The notes under the pieces are model-generated. The model saw only the letters and a program-made list of their open reading frames with translations. It searched no databases and was not told the origin of the DNA. Below, one piece after another: positions 21,935 to 35,030 of a DNA stretch of 64,000 nucleotides. Position numbers and translations under genes: made by a program. How positions within the stretch are numbered: the first letter of the stretch is position 1; every line of letters begins with the position of its first letter. This DNA comes from Hedera helix (Eukaryota; Streptophyta; Magnoliopsida; Apiales; Araliaceae): assembly GCA_947179155.2 (NCBI GenBank), contig OX359270.1, positions 6,274,077 to 6,338,076 of the forward strand, given 5' to 3'.

Positions 21935-24080
21935 GCGGATCCATTAATTATTAGCTAAACAATTAAACCTTTAAGTACCAAAATATACTAACCCATTCAC
22001 AAATACTAACAATAATTAAAGAAAAGAGAGAATCAATTTAAAATAAATATTGAGTTTTATTAAAATCTTAGATCGAAAGTTTAATAAATTAAACTTTTTC
22101 AAAAATTATTAACAATCCAAAGAATAATAAAAGACAAGATAAATGTGGAAAGAAAAAAACTCTTGGGAATACTTCTTCCCACTCCAAGCACTTCTTCAAT
22201 CTCCTGTCTCTATTGGTGTTAAAATTATTTTACACTAGAACTCCAAACTGAATCTAGCCGCTGCCCAAAAAAGAATTATTCTAAATCATGCACCAAATCA
22301 TGTATTTATAACCTAAATTACAAGCCCTAAACAAACCCTAATAGAATCCTAATCTAATTAGAAAACTTAGCAAGACTCCTATTCAAAACCAACAAGGAAA
22401 CAAATAAAATCGCGTCAAAAATCTTGGCTTGCTGACCTCGGGGGCCTAGGCGCTTGATTTCTTTGCATTTTGGACGTCTGGGCACTTGAAATCAGTAACT
22501 GAAGAGTGGCTTGGGTGCCTAGGTGTTCTCTCCTTTCTATTTATAGGCGCCTAGGTGCTCTTCAATGGCAGTGTATTTACGAAAATGGCATTAAGCTCCA
22601 TTTTCCTACAAAAAATAAAATAAAAATAATAAAAGTACATAAAATACTCAAAAACTCATAAATTATTAAGTCTAAAAATATTTAATAAATAAATATAAAA
22701 TTCAATTATCAAATACCACCAAACTTAAATCTTTAATTGTCCTCAAGCAAAATAAAACTAAAACTAAATAAATTAAATTATATCAACCTAAAAACATGAA
22801 AAAACTAATGACAAGATAACTTGAGCAATGATTCAATATGATGATAATAACATTAGCCTCAAAGATTCACAAGCAATGACTCTAATAAGACTTCAAAATC
22901 ATGCATTATCCTCAACTTAACATATCATTACTTTCACATTACTCTTAGCCCTTTTGTGTGTGTATGTGAATCTAATGCATCAAACTAATTTAAAACTCAG
23001 ATAAATTCATGAATTAACATGCTCAATAAAAGATATTAACTCATAAAAGAATTACTATATACCTTTATACCCTTATTATTAACATATTTTTATTTTTATT
23101 TTTATTTCACAACAGTGCATTTTACCCTTTATCTCATTTTATAATTATTCTTGACGTATGCAATGTCTATTTTTCTTAGGCTTTTCAAAGTCACCCATGT
23201 AGCGAACATTCGGTCAATGATTCCTAAACCAGTTGGCTTTAAGGTACTAAGTGTAAAGACAATCTTAAGGGCTTACTTATTCGAGCAACTAAGACCACAA
23301 AAATAGATTAGTCAAACACTGCTTATAACCATCATACTTTCAACACAAATATCAATATTTCATTCGATGGACATTGAAGCAATTATATTTTTATTTCTTT
23401 ATTTCTGTAAAACATGATCAAGTAAGTACTGGAGGTTCCTCATATCCTTCCTAAGCATCTCATTCAATAAACCTAAACTAAGTTCCAATTCGCTCAACAC
23501 ACTGAATACATGCATATAAGTACCAAGGGTCTCAAATAACACAAAAACTAGCAAACAGTTAACAATTAAACTAGCTTTCATTATCTGTCTTACAAGAGTT
23601 ATCAATTAATTAACCGCATTATTATCATTGGCAAAAAAAAAAAAAAGATTTTTTTTTTAATGATATCAAAACATTGCTTAAAATTAGACTATCCTATAAT
23701 GCACTACAATAAAAACATCGTAAAAACAAACTAAATAGCAATTCCTTAAAAATAAATTAAATAAAATTTTAAAACAACTAAATGCAAATTTTTCCTAAAT
23801 GACACACCATATATGAAAACAAATAAATAACTAAATAAAACAAAGTAATATTACATGCATGCATCCTAAAAACTAAAAACAGACTGCACCCCTAAACTTA
23901 AGCAAAACGATGCCCCCATTATAATATATATAGAGAGTTTAAGCACAGAGGACTCCCCTAAAATTATGGTAGGTAGCTGTCTCCTTTCGCAACCTCATCA
24001 TTCACCCTGTCTAGATGGATCGTTGGAAACACTATGGCTTAGATGAAGAGCGTAATGACCTGAAACATAAAACAAAAACA
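21935..24080 (-). mobile_element. Degenerate Ty3/gypsy retrotransposon fragment
   Basis: At 22725-22750 the minus strand reads TTGCTTGAGGACAATTAAAG then ATTTAAGTTTGGTGGTATTTG, a degraded form of the motif found near the 3' LTR of Athila/Tat-like Ty3/gypsy elements. A second such phrase, TTTTGCTTAAGTTTAGGGGTG (minus, 23889-23909), marks another end. A GC-rich part (22430-22570) repeats GCCTAGGCGC-type strings. No pol coding remains. Boundaries are uncertain. Confidence 0.45.
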
Positions 24081-26126
24081 ATAATCAAATTAAACTAAAA
24101 GAAAAGAAAATTTTGACTTTTTCTTTTTAAATTTTTTTAAACAAAAATAATAATAATAAAATGTGTCATGCGAAATCAGACCGTAAAACCTTAGCAGTTA
24201 CACTAAGCTTGGACAAGTCCTTAGCAATTATGCCAAGTCTTGCCTGTTCAAATTCGCAATCGATTACAATAAACAAAAATTAAGTCCTCAACACCCTAGC
24301 TTGGCCTGGCAATTTCATGAAACCCAAATTTATGTTTTATGTAAACCTCTTTCTATACTATTTAAATTTTAAAAATCATAACTAATTCATTTTAAAATAT
24401 TTTTGAATGATTTTTTGGCCCATGTTTCCATAACTTTCCCTACTATGATTTCGTCTTTTATAGTTTTCAAAATTTATTTCCAAAAACATCAGATTACTCA
24501 TCTTTTGAAAAATATAATGAAAACTAGTTTCATATGCCTTTACTCGGATTGCTAAAACATGATGTCTCAAGCACGATTTTGCTAGGCCACCACATTTTAC
24601 GACTCATTAACATAGTAATACATAATCGTAACCTACTTACACGATTTCTACCATACAAATTAATGAATGAACAAAATGACTAAGAAAGCTTGACTAATCG
24701 ATATCTCTTGACGCGTTTGCTTTAACTCTTGATTATTATAATCTCCTTTACTCTCAACTATCAATGTATCTCTGAATATACTATCCTAGCTTTGTTGCAC
24801 TTGATTTGTGAAGGAATTAATAATGAAATTTTGATTGTATTTATAGAATAGCATGAACTTGGTCACGAAGTTTTACTTTATTACCATTATATATCCCCCT
24901 AGATGTGGCCTCCAAGTATTGCCCAAATGACCATGTTACCCTTGGGTAAATTCCAAGTAAAAGGTGTGGCCTCCAAGCTTGGTTCAAAGGACCTTAATAC
25001 CCCCTATCAACCGATCACTTCTCTTCTTTCCATTCCAACTAAGTTTGTTCAATTGGTTAGGGTTTGTGTAACTTAGTTTGTTCACCTAGTTAACTCCCTA
25101 CCAAATTGGTTTAGTAACTAGGTTTTCTCCTCTTAGTTCCATACCAACTAGCTTAGTTAGGTATTTTTATAAATTTTGGATTTTGGTATTTTTGACTAAA
25201 CATTATGTATTTATACCCCATATAAATACTATGTCGGAATACGAAATGTCATAAAAATGAAAGACGTTTTTTACATGAATAGTATTTTTCACGTTATTTT
25301 TTCAAGAATTTTTTTTTCTTTTAAAATTCGATAACACATATATTGCATCACATAACACATCAATTAGATTATAGAAATCAATCTTTATTAATCACATATG
25401 ATCACATTACAAGTATTAAAAGAATTTCGGATCATTACAATAACAGCTACCTATGTTGGACCAAAATATGTTAGTAGCATTTTATTTTTATTTTTAATTA
25501 AAGGGGCAAAAAAGAGTGAAAATAAGTATGTATGGGCAAAAAAAATTAAAAAAATGCTTGTCTAAATTTGAATTTATGCTATAATGGATGACGTGTCTTG
25601 ATCCAAGTAAATTTTTTCCACCATTTGACAAAGAACGATTGGTTCAATTTGTAAAGTTTTACCTATTGAAATTTCAGGATGGGGATCTTTGAGGGTTTTG
25701 TTGATGAACTTGAGACTTATATTATAAATGTGAAAAAAAAATCCTAATTTTTTTTTAATGTGAAAGGAATAGGTGAACTTAGTCAAGTTAGTTAACAAGA
25801 ATAAAGTTGATTCGTATCATCGAGTTTATTTGTTATTGAAATTAGTTTTAATTTTGTTAGTTACTATTGTCACAGTAGAGAGAATATTTTCACTAATAAC
25901 TATAATTAAATCTACTTTTCCAAACCAACTAAAAGATACATAATTGAATGAAAGTTAATATTTGAATGTTTTATAATTTTAAATTTATCACATTTAAATT
26001 TTATTTATTTTAACAAAATAAATTAATTAAAATCTATCCTTCTTAAAAATAAATCTTAATCTTGGTTCCGTCCCAGCACGCAAGGAATGTCAAACTAGTG
26101 TTATCAAAAATCCGACACTCTGTATT
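24081..26126. other. Old repeat-derived sequence, no gene
   Basis: The phrase TGGCCTCCAAG recurs at 24907 and 24967 and CTTAG/CTAGTTAAC phrases at 25030-25160, with other LTR-like wording, but no ends are clear. The minus-strand frame at 25574-25798 has no domain. Nothing here is supported as a gene. Confidence 0.35.
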
Positions 26127-28970
26127 ACCATCAAAAATCAAACTGATCTTATCATGCCTTGCTATATAATGCGCAAAGCCTTTTGCACAAATGGACACAC
26201 TCCATGATGTGAATTTTTTTAATATGAGTAATCTAATAATTTATCAGATGGAAATACTGTAAAAGGTCTCACTGAAAACATAAACCGACAGTCGTACAAA
26301 TGATAAGTCATTGCCTTTAATTGATGGGTCTCCATATAATGATTAAGACTAAAATACTGTAATTTTTTAGTTTTAAATTTAATTTTTTATTAAATAAATT
26401 TATTTTCTTCTTTTCTAATAAGTCTCGGTTGATTCTTAATATTATAATATATTATTTATTTAATTATAAAATATAGTATATTCCTCAAAAGCTAAGCACT
26501 CCAAAAAAAGTAGTGGCGTGGCGCTAGGGTGTTCAATCAATCAAATTAGCTCTCTTGAATGGGATATGATTTATTATTTCTCTACTTGATATTTTGGTTT
26601 TATTTTAAGTAATTGATAATATTAAAATAATATTTATGTTGATAAAATAAAAATATATTCAACGATATTTTATATTTATTTTAATAATATTTTAAATTTT
26701 AATGACATTTATTACTCTGATGGTAAAATTATTGGAATAGAATCCCTCCATTATATTTATCTTTTTATTTTATCTTAATACACATTTAATGACACAAATA
26801 TTTTTTTAGCGATAATTTCAACAACATAATTATTTACGATAAATTTAATTATATTGCTAATTATTTGCGATAAAATTTATTTTATAGTTAAATATAATAC
26901 TTGTATAACTGAATGTTTATTAAGAGAAGTTGCTATTACGTTATCAGTAGTCCTATTTTATTTAATGGTCCAAACTTATAGAATTAGGATCCCCTTCTTT
27001 ACATTTATCCTACAATTTTTTCAATATACATTTTACAATATAAATTTTACTTCTTGTAATATTTTTAGCGATATAATTATTTACGACGAATTTTATTATG
27101 TTTTTAATTATTTGTAATAAATATTCTTGTATCACTAAATATAATATTTGTATAGTTAAATATATATTTAAAAAAATTAAAGAATAAATATAATGGAAGA
27201 AATGCTAATCCAAACTTATGTCAAACTCATCGTCTCCATGTAAGTAATAATGCATTAGCAACCGTCTTATTTTATTAGAATTTTTTGTTGAACATTTTTG
27301 TTAGAGTATTATTGTCTTTATAAATCCTTAATGATTCGTTTGTGATTGATGGATGAACATTCAACAGGTTGCTGCTCAGCAAAATAGTTCATCTTTTAAT
27401 ACTCCTTTGTTCTAAAATTAAAGATACAATTTAATTTTTAAAATCAAACAATAATATATTAAATTTTAAAATTTATATGATTCATAAAAGTTTATATTGA
27501 AATAAATTTTGCGATTAATAGTTTTTATTATATATTATATAATTATAATAATTGTATTAACTAAAATTATATAAATTTACATTAATTTAAAATTTAATAT
27601 GTCATCATTTGATCATAAAAATTAAATTATATATTTAATTTTGAAACGGACAGAGTAATTGTCAAGAAGTCTGTTGTCTCACTGAAATTTACCAATTAAT
27701 CAAGAGAATCATTTTAGAAATATGCTTGAGATGGCCCTACTGCTCTACATATGTTCCAATTTGCTTTTCATGGTATTACCCTTGCATTTGAACGAATATT
27801 AAACATTTATATGAGAACATTATTTTGATGTAATTAATTTATTGTATAATTTTTCTCTAGAGAATTGACAATATTCTAAAAATATATAAAAGGTAATCCT
27901 AGGAGCCTTAAATTTTTTTCCTCTCAAATGATGGATAGAGTAGTGAATATAACAAATAATACTTTATGACATAGTCAATCGCATAAATTGTACTCAACCA
28001 ATATAACGATTATTTGAGATACAACAAAACAACTCATTTGGTCACTATACTCATGATTTTATTTTATTTTATTACATGTATGTTTTTCTTTTCCTTCAAA
28101 AATCTTTTTATACTATTTTTTTAAGTATTAAGATAGTCCTCAAATGTTGTCACCTCATTAAATAAGTTGACATGACATTAAAAAAATGTTGAGAGTTGTA
28201 ATTTTGTAATCACAGATGTGTGAAACTAAAGACAATAATGTCTTTTATCATGTCATTCTTCTCAAAAGATTATTAACCTTCTTAAAAATCAGATTTCACA
28301 GTTAATCAATAATTTTTGGTGTGTTTCTCGTGCATGCTGCTTTCTTAGTTCCTACCATGATTTCCTTTTTCATGGCACCAGTCAAGTCTTTTGGAATCGT
28401 TGCCTTCCAACTGGACCATTAGATTACTTTCCAAAAGCATGCTAAGGATTGGATAAATATCCAATCATAGAATGCTAAGTATAAGTATAACATTAAAATT
28501 AATGAGTTTTGAAATATTTTTGAATTTAAAATTAATAAATATTATTAAATTAGAATTTAAATATAATATATTTTTTGTAATTAGTTGTATTTTTAGATGA
28601 TTTATAAGTTTATACTACTAAATAAAATCACATATAAAAATATTAAATTTAAAAAGGTCTCAGATTTACATTAGTCCTTAAACATTTGCGTGCAAATATT
28701 ATTATTTCATGTATTGAATAATAAGAAAAGAATAATACTTTGTGCATAAATTATACAAAAATAATAGTGCACAAGTTGTATAGGACCCCTATAATGTAGA
28801 CCAATAAGTTTTGCAAAAAATTCAAATACTAGGCCTCACTTCTTATTTTCTCTCGTTTCTTATATGATTTATTCATAATTTTTTGTGTATATTTCGTGCC
28901 CAAGAATTACTCATAAGAAATTGTTGTAAAAACTAAATAAATCTAATCGACAATTTAAGAGTAATTTTAT
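26127..28970. repeat. Duplicated block A (partner: 39015-42780)
   Basis: This block is colinear with block B from ACCATCAAAAATCAAACTGA to AATTTAAGAGTAATT. Shared landmarks include GGTCTCACTGAAAACATAAACC, GGTGTTCAATCAATCAAATTAG and the CTTGATATTTTGGTT stretch. It lacks three insertions present in B: a 389-bp MITE, a tandem duplication and a hAT element. It keeps a GTGCATGCTGC...CCTTCCAACTGGACC stretch (28320-28415) that B has lost and that recurs at 37090-37200. No coding capacity is visible. Confidence 0.7.
27403..27655. mobile_element. Stowaway-like MITE
   Basis: The element is 253 bp, bounded by TA on both sides (27401-27402 and 27656-27657). The ends CTCCTTTGTTCTAAAATTAA and, in reverse complement, CTCTGTCCGTTTCAAAATTA are typical of Tc1/mariner-derived Stowaway elements. 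The inverted repeat extends about 40 bp inward. Truncated relatives occur in block B near 40440 and 41150 and at 52630. Confidence 0.85.
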
Positions 28971-29817
28971 AATAATTTGACATAAGAATCATGTATTGTT
29001 TGTTCTTCTATTCATTTGATAAATAATTTAAGCATATTTCACTTAAATGTGTGAACCACGTAGATGAATATTTATGGTAAGGTAGGAAACTAGATAGATA
29101 GCAGATGAAAATAATCCAAGTTAATTAGAAAAAAATTCAAAACCCGTTAGCTCGCCCAGCCCCTTATGTGTGGGTTTCGAGCTGTTAGTTTACAGTCCAA
29201 AAAAATTTGAGTGTTTTCAGCCTTTGTTTCTGACGAACTGGAAGGATAACTAATTATAGAGAGATAGAAAATTTGTTAGCTTTTATTATAACTAGTATCC
29301 AACCTGTTCAATGCACGAGCTAGATAGATATCAATATAATTTCTTACAAAATTTAAAAATTAATATATGACAAAATGATTAATTAAGTTAAAACATTTGT
29401 ATTATTATAAATAATTTTATTTAATAAAATGCAACATAAAATTACTTGAAAGTCTTAAATTACTTCATCAAAGTTGTTAATAAAGTTTTCTATTAACGGC
29501 TAACAAGCTAAGTTATTTTATTAAAATTTATTTATATGATATAACGTCCTTCAACAAATGTATACTTTGTGCTGCATTTCATATTTTAGTGGTCATTATA
29601 TTTTGTTTATATATTATATATATTAGCACCATTGTTTCTAAGTTATTTGTCATCATTTTTTGCTCATTTTTTAATATATTTTTATTAATAAATATTTTTT
29701 ACTTTCATTTCAGAATTGTAAGTTCTTAAGATTAATTTTTCTTTGTTTATTTTTTTGAAATCAAATCAAAGTCAGTATTTGAATTATAATGAAATATATA
29801 TATATATATATATATAT
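28971..29817. other. AT-rich sequence ending in an (AT)n run
   Basis: No gene is visible. An AT-dinucleotide run at about 29794-29817 is the insertion target of the solo LTR that follows. It continues on the far side at 31897. Confidence 0.5.
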
Positions 29818-31896
29818 TGTCGACGTTGGAAAAATCGTCTCCTATTAATAATTACCCTTTCTAATTTTAGCCTTTTAATTATAAGAGGTGATTTTTGAAA
29901 AAGATCGGCACAAGTGTCAACAATGTTTGAAAGGTCGATTTTATGATGAGCCAATTGACCAGAGTCGTCAGTTGATATGTTTGAAATGGATGTACCAACT
30001 CATCCGAGTTTTAGTTTTCGCAATCGTGTTGGCTCATGTATAACTCCGAATTAATTGGCCTACAAACCGAGATTCACTGAGTTTGGGAGCTTGCTTAAGT
30101 GAAGGGAATGTGTTAAGCACCCTCCGACTTCTGTGAAAATACGGTTACCGCGATCTTGATACTTACTTATCCTTTTAAAATCCTAAAACGTGTATGTATG
30201 TGTGTGTGTGTGCCTAAATGAATATTGTGGTGAATTTTGCATGAAAAGCCGCTTTGATTGTTTTATAGAAAACCGTGTTTTATCTGGAAAACGTTTTTAG
30301 AACGTCTTTCGACCCATACGAAAAGGCTTTACTTTATAATAGACATTGATTTTAATTTAAAAAACGATGAGATTTTTATTAGGTGTCGTTTTAGAAAAAC
30401 AAGGGTTTTTTAAACTTTCGTCAAATAAGAATCGAGACTATACATTGTCTTTTAACAGTAAAGTAAAATAAAAGGAAAACAACTTCTAAGAGCTCTTTAA
30501 CCCTATGCACCAAAGTTTAATAAAAAACGTTCATCTATTTTTACAAAATTGTTTTTAATGATGTTTAAAAAACGATTGTAGCCTTTTCGTTAAATAGGAA
30601 TCGACGTTTCATTAAAACTCTCAATTTTACGTCTCGTGATTCTAATACCCTAATTTGATTACTTTTAGAAAGTTTTTATCGTTTTGCTCTTTTTTGAAAT
30701 CGCTTTTCATGTCGCAAATCAAATCAGGCATTCAAAAATGTGTCGGGGCTATTCATGGGCATGTGAGCCATCTAAAATAATTCTCAAACACCCACAATCA
30801 CATATTTCACTATTACGGGGTCTTAAATCTGATTTCGATTCGATATCGTTTTAAGGCCCGAAATTTACATATGTACAACCAAGGACACATCGCCGTAACT
30901 ACATATACCAAAATTTGTTCATCTTTAGAATTTGATCACAATGACCTCATTCCTAGGCTCACAATCCCAAAATCACCACACAACAATAATATGGATGCAA
31001 TGGAACCTCAATAACACTAGATTTATTACTACACCACAATAACCTAAAAGAGCAAGTCAAAACACCATGAACTTACACATTACCATAATAAACTATACAT
31101 TACCACACGGATATCATCGGGACATTAGGAGGAAATTTTGTTCTGACGGAACCCTCACTAATTATCCCTAATCCGTGGATCCTTACTAATACAACGAAGA
31201 CACTACATTCAAACAACACAACAACAAGAAATCTTAAGAGAAAACAAGATAGAAAACTTCAAGGAATGCCCTTTTTTCACCTTGCAATACTTCAAGAATC
31301 ACTTTATACTTCACAACCAAGTATATAATACAAGATGGGATAAATATGGAAGCTACAAGGAGACAAAACCCTCATTTTCTCTCAAACCCGTAGGCTTTTT
31401 TTTCTCTATATCTTTCTCTCTCTTTTTTTTCTCTCGGATGAAAAACTGGACGCTGTACAGTGCTTGGAGGCAGCCGCAGGTGCATCTGCGGCTGGCCACA
31501 GATCCATCTGCGGCTACCTGCTGTCGCCGTTTCACCTGCCACCTCGGTTGTCATGTGTTTCCTTGAGCCACGTAAACGCCCAAAAGTCTTTGGCCACAGA
31601 TACATCTGTAGCTGCCCGACTTCCTTTTCTCGATTATCGTGTCATGCAGTCTTAACTTATCATTTTTCGTTACATTATATGTATCTTGCAATATGGGGAA
31701 TGTTGGTAGGATGTATTGATTGTTTTGGTTCGATCAATTCGTATCCCTATATCGCGTAATTCGATGTCGATTCGTTGTCGGGTTTGCTTGTCATGACTGT
31801 GCTGAAACTCATCATTCCCTCTCGCAGGCCATGCGAAATGACGATTTTGCCCTCCTGCCCAGGTTAGTAGACAAGTGCAATATTTGGGTGTCTACA
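29818..31896 (+). mobile_element. 2.08-kb solo LTR, probably Ty3/gypsy (Ogre/Tat-like)
   Basis: The segment starts TGTCGACGTTGG and ends GGTGTCTACA, giving TG...CA with a short inverted repeat TGTNGAC. It is flanked on both sides by TATAT (29813-29817 and 31897-31901), fitting a 5-bp target duplication, although the target is an AT microsatellite. The last part, GACGATTTTGCCCTCCTGCC followed by AGGTTAGTAGACAAG, resembles LTR ends I associate with Ogre-type elements. No internal domain or second LTR is nearby, so it is a recombination-derived solo LTR. Open frames at 31282-31980 lie inside it and are not genes. Confidence 0.7.
31468..31616 (+). repeat. Three hairpin units within the solo LTR
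   Basis: Three imperfect copies of a palindrome based on AGCCGCAG-N-TGCATCTGCGGCT occur at about 31471, 31493 and 31589 (GGCCACAGATACATCTGTAGC). The first is a near-perfect stem. They are GC-rich against an AT-rich background. Confidence 0.65.
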
Positions 31897-33586
31897 TATA
31901 TATATATAGTTGTAGGTGAGGAAATTCGTACACGACTAGGGTTAGGAATTGTGTTGATCGAGGATGCGAGAAATTCGTAAATAGTACAGAATCAATCGAA
32001 AAATTGAAGAGGAGAGAAGAACAAGTGAGCAACTACTTGAGTAACACAAGGCAGAACTCTCGGAGTCCCAGCATAATCACTAGTGTCCAAGAGCCTATAG
32101 TGCGTTTAGGGTCTCGAGGGAATTCAAGTCTGACTTTGAGGGTCTAGGTGTATTCACGAGTGTCTCAAGTTAGAACTGAATTCTAAGTCCCTAACAAGTT
32201 TAGAGATGATTCAACCTCCATTGGGTCTGGAGATAATTATCTAAATGGTCAAAAGTCCCTTCCTCATGAAGTGAGGGGCCTATTTATAGAATTCTATGGC
32301 AAGGGGTCATGTGCTAGGCATGTGACTCTGGGAGAAATTTCTGAAATACCTTTAATAATAGAAAAAAATTCAAAATACATCTAGTTACCCGGGTAATGCC
32401 CAAATCATCTTGTTCTTCTAGCCATTAATTTAATTCCTCAATCAATTCCCAAAATAAGTTGCCCCCAGGAGTCTTCTGTGTCAGGGCTCGTTATGGCACC
32501 TCTCAAGTTTCATTTTTCAAGGTTCTTGTTATTCAATTCAGAAAATTACGCCAACTTTACTGTCAAAAAACCATGAAGAAATTTGGCTCGGAGCAGACAA
32601 GGACCAACCCTAGGGGCCTAATCCTAAGCGGCCAAAACCTAGGGGGTGAACCCTAGGGTACCAAACCCTAGGGGGTCCTAGGGATTCCTTAGGTGTTTTT
32701 GTTCTGTTTTCTCATTTTGTCCTTGTTTCGTTTCGACAATTCAAATCAAGTTCAATCAGGCAATCATTATCAGATGTTTTCACCAATAGTGGACCACTTA
32801 GGGAGCCGAACCCTAAGGTGAAACTCTAGGGTTTTCCCTTTTACTGGTCTTTGGTTATTTGGTCGTTGTCCGTTGTTCAATATTTGTTGTTCATTTATTT
32901 TTGACTTGTTCGTTGTAGTTCATTTAATTTATTAGGTTAAATGTAAATTCTAATTTATACTTAGGTCCACAATATTTATATAATATGGATCGTTAAAAAA
33001 TATGTTTTAAATTTGCATTACATAATTCATATTATTGAATTTATCGTGAAACTCTAAAAACATATGTTTTTGTAACTTTGCAATCTTTCACAACACTAAT
33101 TCTTGGTCGCAATGTATGAAAGATTTAATTTAGCAAATTACATCTTAACAAAAATCCTTAACAATTTGTTTTTTAGTTTTTAATGTTTAAGGGTCCTATA
33201 ACAATTAATACGTAAAAAATATATATATTAATAGTAATTAGTTTTTTTTTTTAATCATATATCCAGTATAAGCATGCAAGTGTCTTTTTATTTTATATTT
33301 ATTTTTCAATGGTGCCTCTCAGATTGACTCTTATTAATTAGAGTACAAAAAATATTTACTTGGTCCAATCTTTCAAAAAAATTTGTCAGGTTTCTATATA
33401 TATATATTTTGTTGTTAAATTGAAGATATATTAAAAAACAAAAAGAATACATGTCAAGGAATCCCAAATTGAGTATAGTATAGATTTTACATGACAGACT
33501 CAAAGAAATTATGACTATACAAGTATTAGAGGACTAATTAATATTTTAAAGTTATCTTTTACTTTTGATATTTTGAATTTTGTAAG

Positions 33587-33590
<4 letters not shown>
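31897..33590. other. Probable LTR-derived sequence with a CCCTAGGG cluster
   Basis: A TATTTATA box-like string lies at ~32280 in a GC-moderate region with leader-like sequence. At 32607-32690 CCCTAGGG/AACCCTAGGG recurs six or so times, with two looser copies near 32810-32830. This looks like part of an LTR or leader of an unrecognised retroelement. No protein domain is seen. Confidence 0.35.

Positions 33591-33649
<59 letters not shown>
33591..33649. repeat. (AT)n microsatellite, 59 bp
   Basis: An uninterrupted AT dinucleotide run just before duplicated block C. Confidence 0.95.
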
Positions 33650-33653
<4 letters not shown>

Positions 33654-33659
33654 AAATAT

Positions 33660-34290
33660 TTTGATTTTTATAATATTATTTTATTCTGATTATGGTATGC
33701 TTCTCAATTATAGTGCTAAATTCCTTTTGAAGAACTTTAATATTCTAGTCATATAAAAAATTACAGAGCAGAAAAGTATAAGAAAAAGGAACAAAGGAAA
33801 AGTATACAAGTCCTAATAATAATAATAATAAAAAGATGGCTATATACACTTTTATTAAACACAAGTTTGATAGTTCGTTCGAAACACATATTAATTTATA
33901 TCACTTTTTTTTATGAGTATAGGATAATTTTTTATTAATTTATATTTCTCAATTTTTATTGACATAATACATACATTACGTTGAAGAAAATTTAGACCGG
34001 CATCATATTTACAATTGTATAATATGTGATTGAAAATTTACAAATTAATTGCCAAGAACGAAATTTGAAATTATATATAATTTTCAATATTTTAAGAAAA
34101 AAACTTTTCAGCTATATCCTCTATTATTCAAGTAAAATTAATTATAATTATTACTCACTGTATTAAATGTTATAATGATCGTCTGAGTTAACTCATAACC
34201 ACCTGAATTAGCTCATTAATTAGTAAGCAATTAAAATGAGATAATTCGGTTGTCACGAGGTATGACCGTTGGTTGAATTTTTATGTACAA
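33660..34290. repeat. Duplicated block C (partner: 37275-38225)
   Basis: Colinear with block D from TTATTCTGATTATGGTATG to GACCGTTGGTTGAATTT. Shared strings include AGTGCTAAATTCCTTTTGAA and TTTTATTAAACACAAGTTTG. It lacks the ~320-bp insertion found in block D. A short third relative lies at 53190-53300. Confidence 0.65.
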
Positions 34291-34680
34291 GTGAGATTTT
34301 GGAATCGTTCATTCCATCTCCACGTTCGACTTTAACCATTTTCGTATGAGTTTTATTTTCTCTTTTTTGTAAAGTGTGTATATCTCAACTAGTGAGTGTG
34401 AGTTTACTGGTAATATCACTCTAAAATATGATAGATAAAAATACACACGGAAAATAAATAAAATACAGCTTCACGTATTGGAAAACTTTATTTCCCTTAT
34501 CTTGTTTGTTTTATCTTTTGGAAGGGGGAGGATTATCTTGTCTCCTACTTTATTTCTCTTATCTTTTTTTCTTCATTTCCTTTATTTCTTCAAAGATGAG
34601 ACGGATTTACCTTTAAATTAATCCCCCTTGTGTCTCACTCTTGTCCCACATCCCTTGATTCTCTCTCTTCTATATTTTAT
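34291..34680. other. Intergenic, nothing recognised
   Basis: A T-rich pyrimidine stretch leads into the 70-bp duplication. No gene or element end is visible. Confidence 0.4.
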
Positions 34681-34820
34681 CATTTCCTTTATTATTTGTT
34701 TTATATTTTTTTAAGCTTCAAGTATTTTTGCATCTGTCACTTCCTTGCAACATTTCCTTTATTATTTGTTTTATATTTTTTTAAGCTTCAAGTATTTTTG
34801 CATCTGTCACTTCCTTGCAA
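34681..34820. repeat. Perfect 70-bp tandem duplication
   Basis: Positions 34681-34750 and 34751-34820 are identical over all 70 bases (start CATTTCCTTTATTATTTG, end CACTTCCTTGCAA). The absence of any difference indicates a recent event. Confidence 0.95.
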
Positions 34821-34977
34821 TCTCCTATTATTTTGCAATCCAGTCCATTTCTTTTTTGCCTGTTACTCGTTTTAATATTATTAATAATAAATCGGTAACC
34901 TGAGTAAGACACAGATTTTTTATAAAATTTATATTTTTCAAATTTAGTTCCAACAAATAATTTTTAAATTATGTCAT

Positions 34978-35030
34978 ACACGCGCGCGCGCGCGCGCACA
35001 CACACATATATATATATACATATATATCCA
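34978..35030. repeat. Alternating (CG)n(CA)n(TA)n tract
   Basis: ACGCGCGCGC is followed by CACACACA and then TATATATATACATATATA, an unbroken purine-pyrimidine alternation of about 50 bp. Confidence 0.9.

Noticed and set aside
31282..31980. Several overlapping open frames on both strands
   Set aside because: All but the last end of this stretch lies inside the solo LTR, and the frames reflect its GC-rich hairpin part. No domain is visible.
32605..32690. Interstitial telomere repeat
   Set aside because: The plant telomere unit is CCCTAAA; the words here are CCCTAGGG and not in tandem register.
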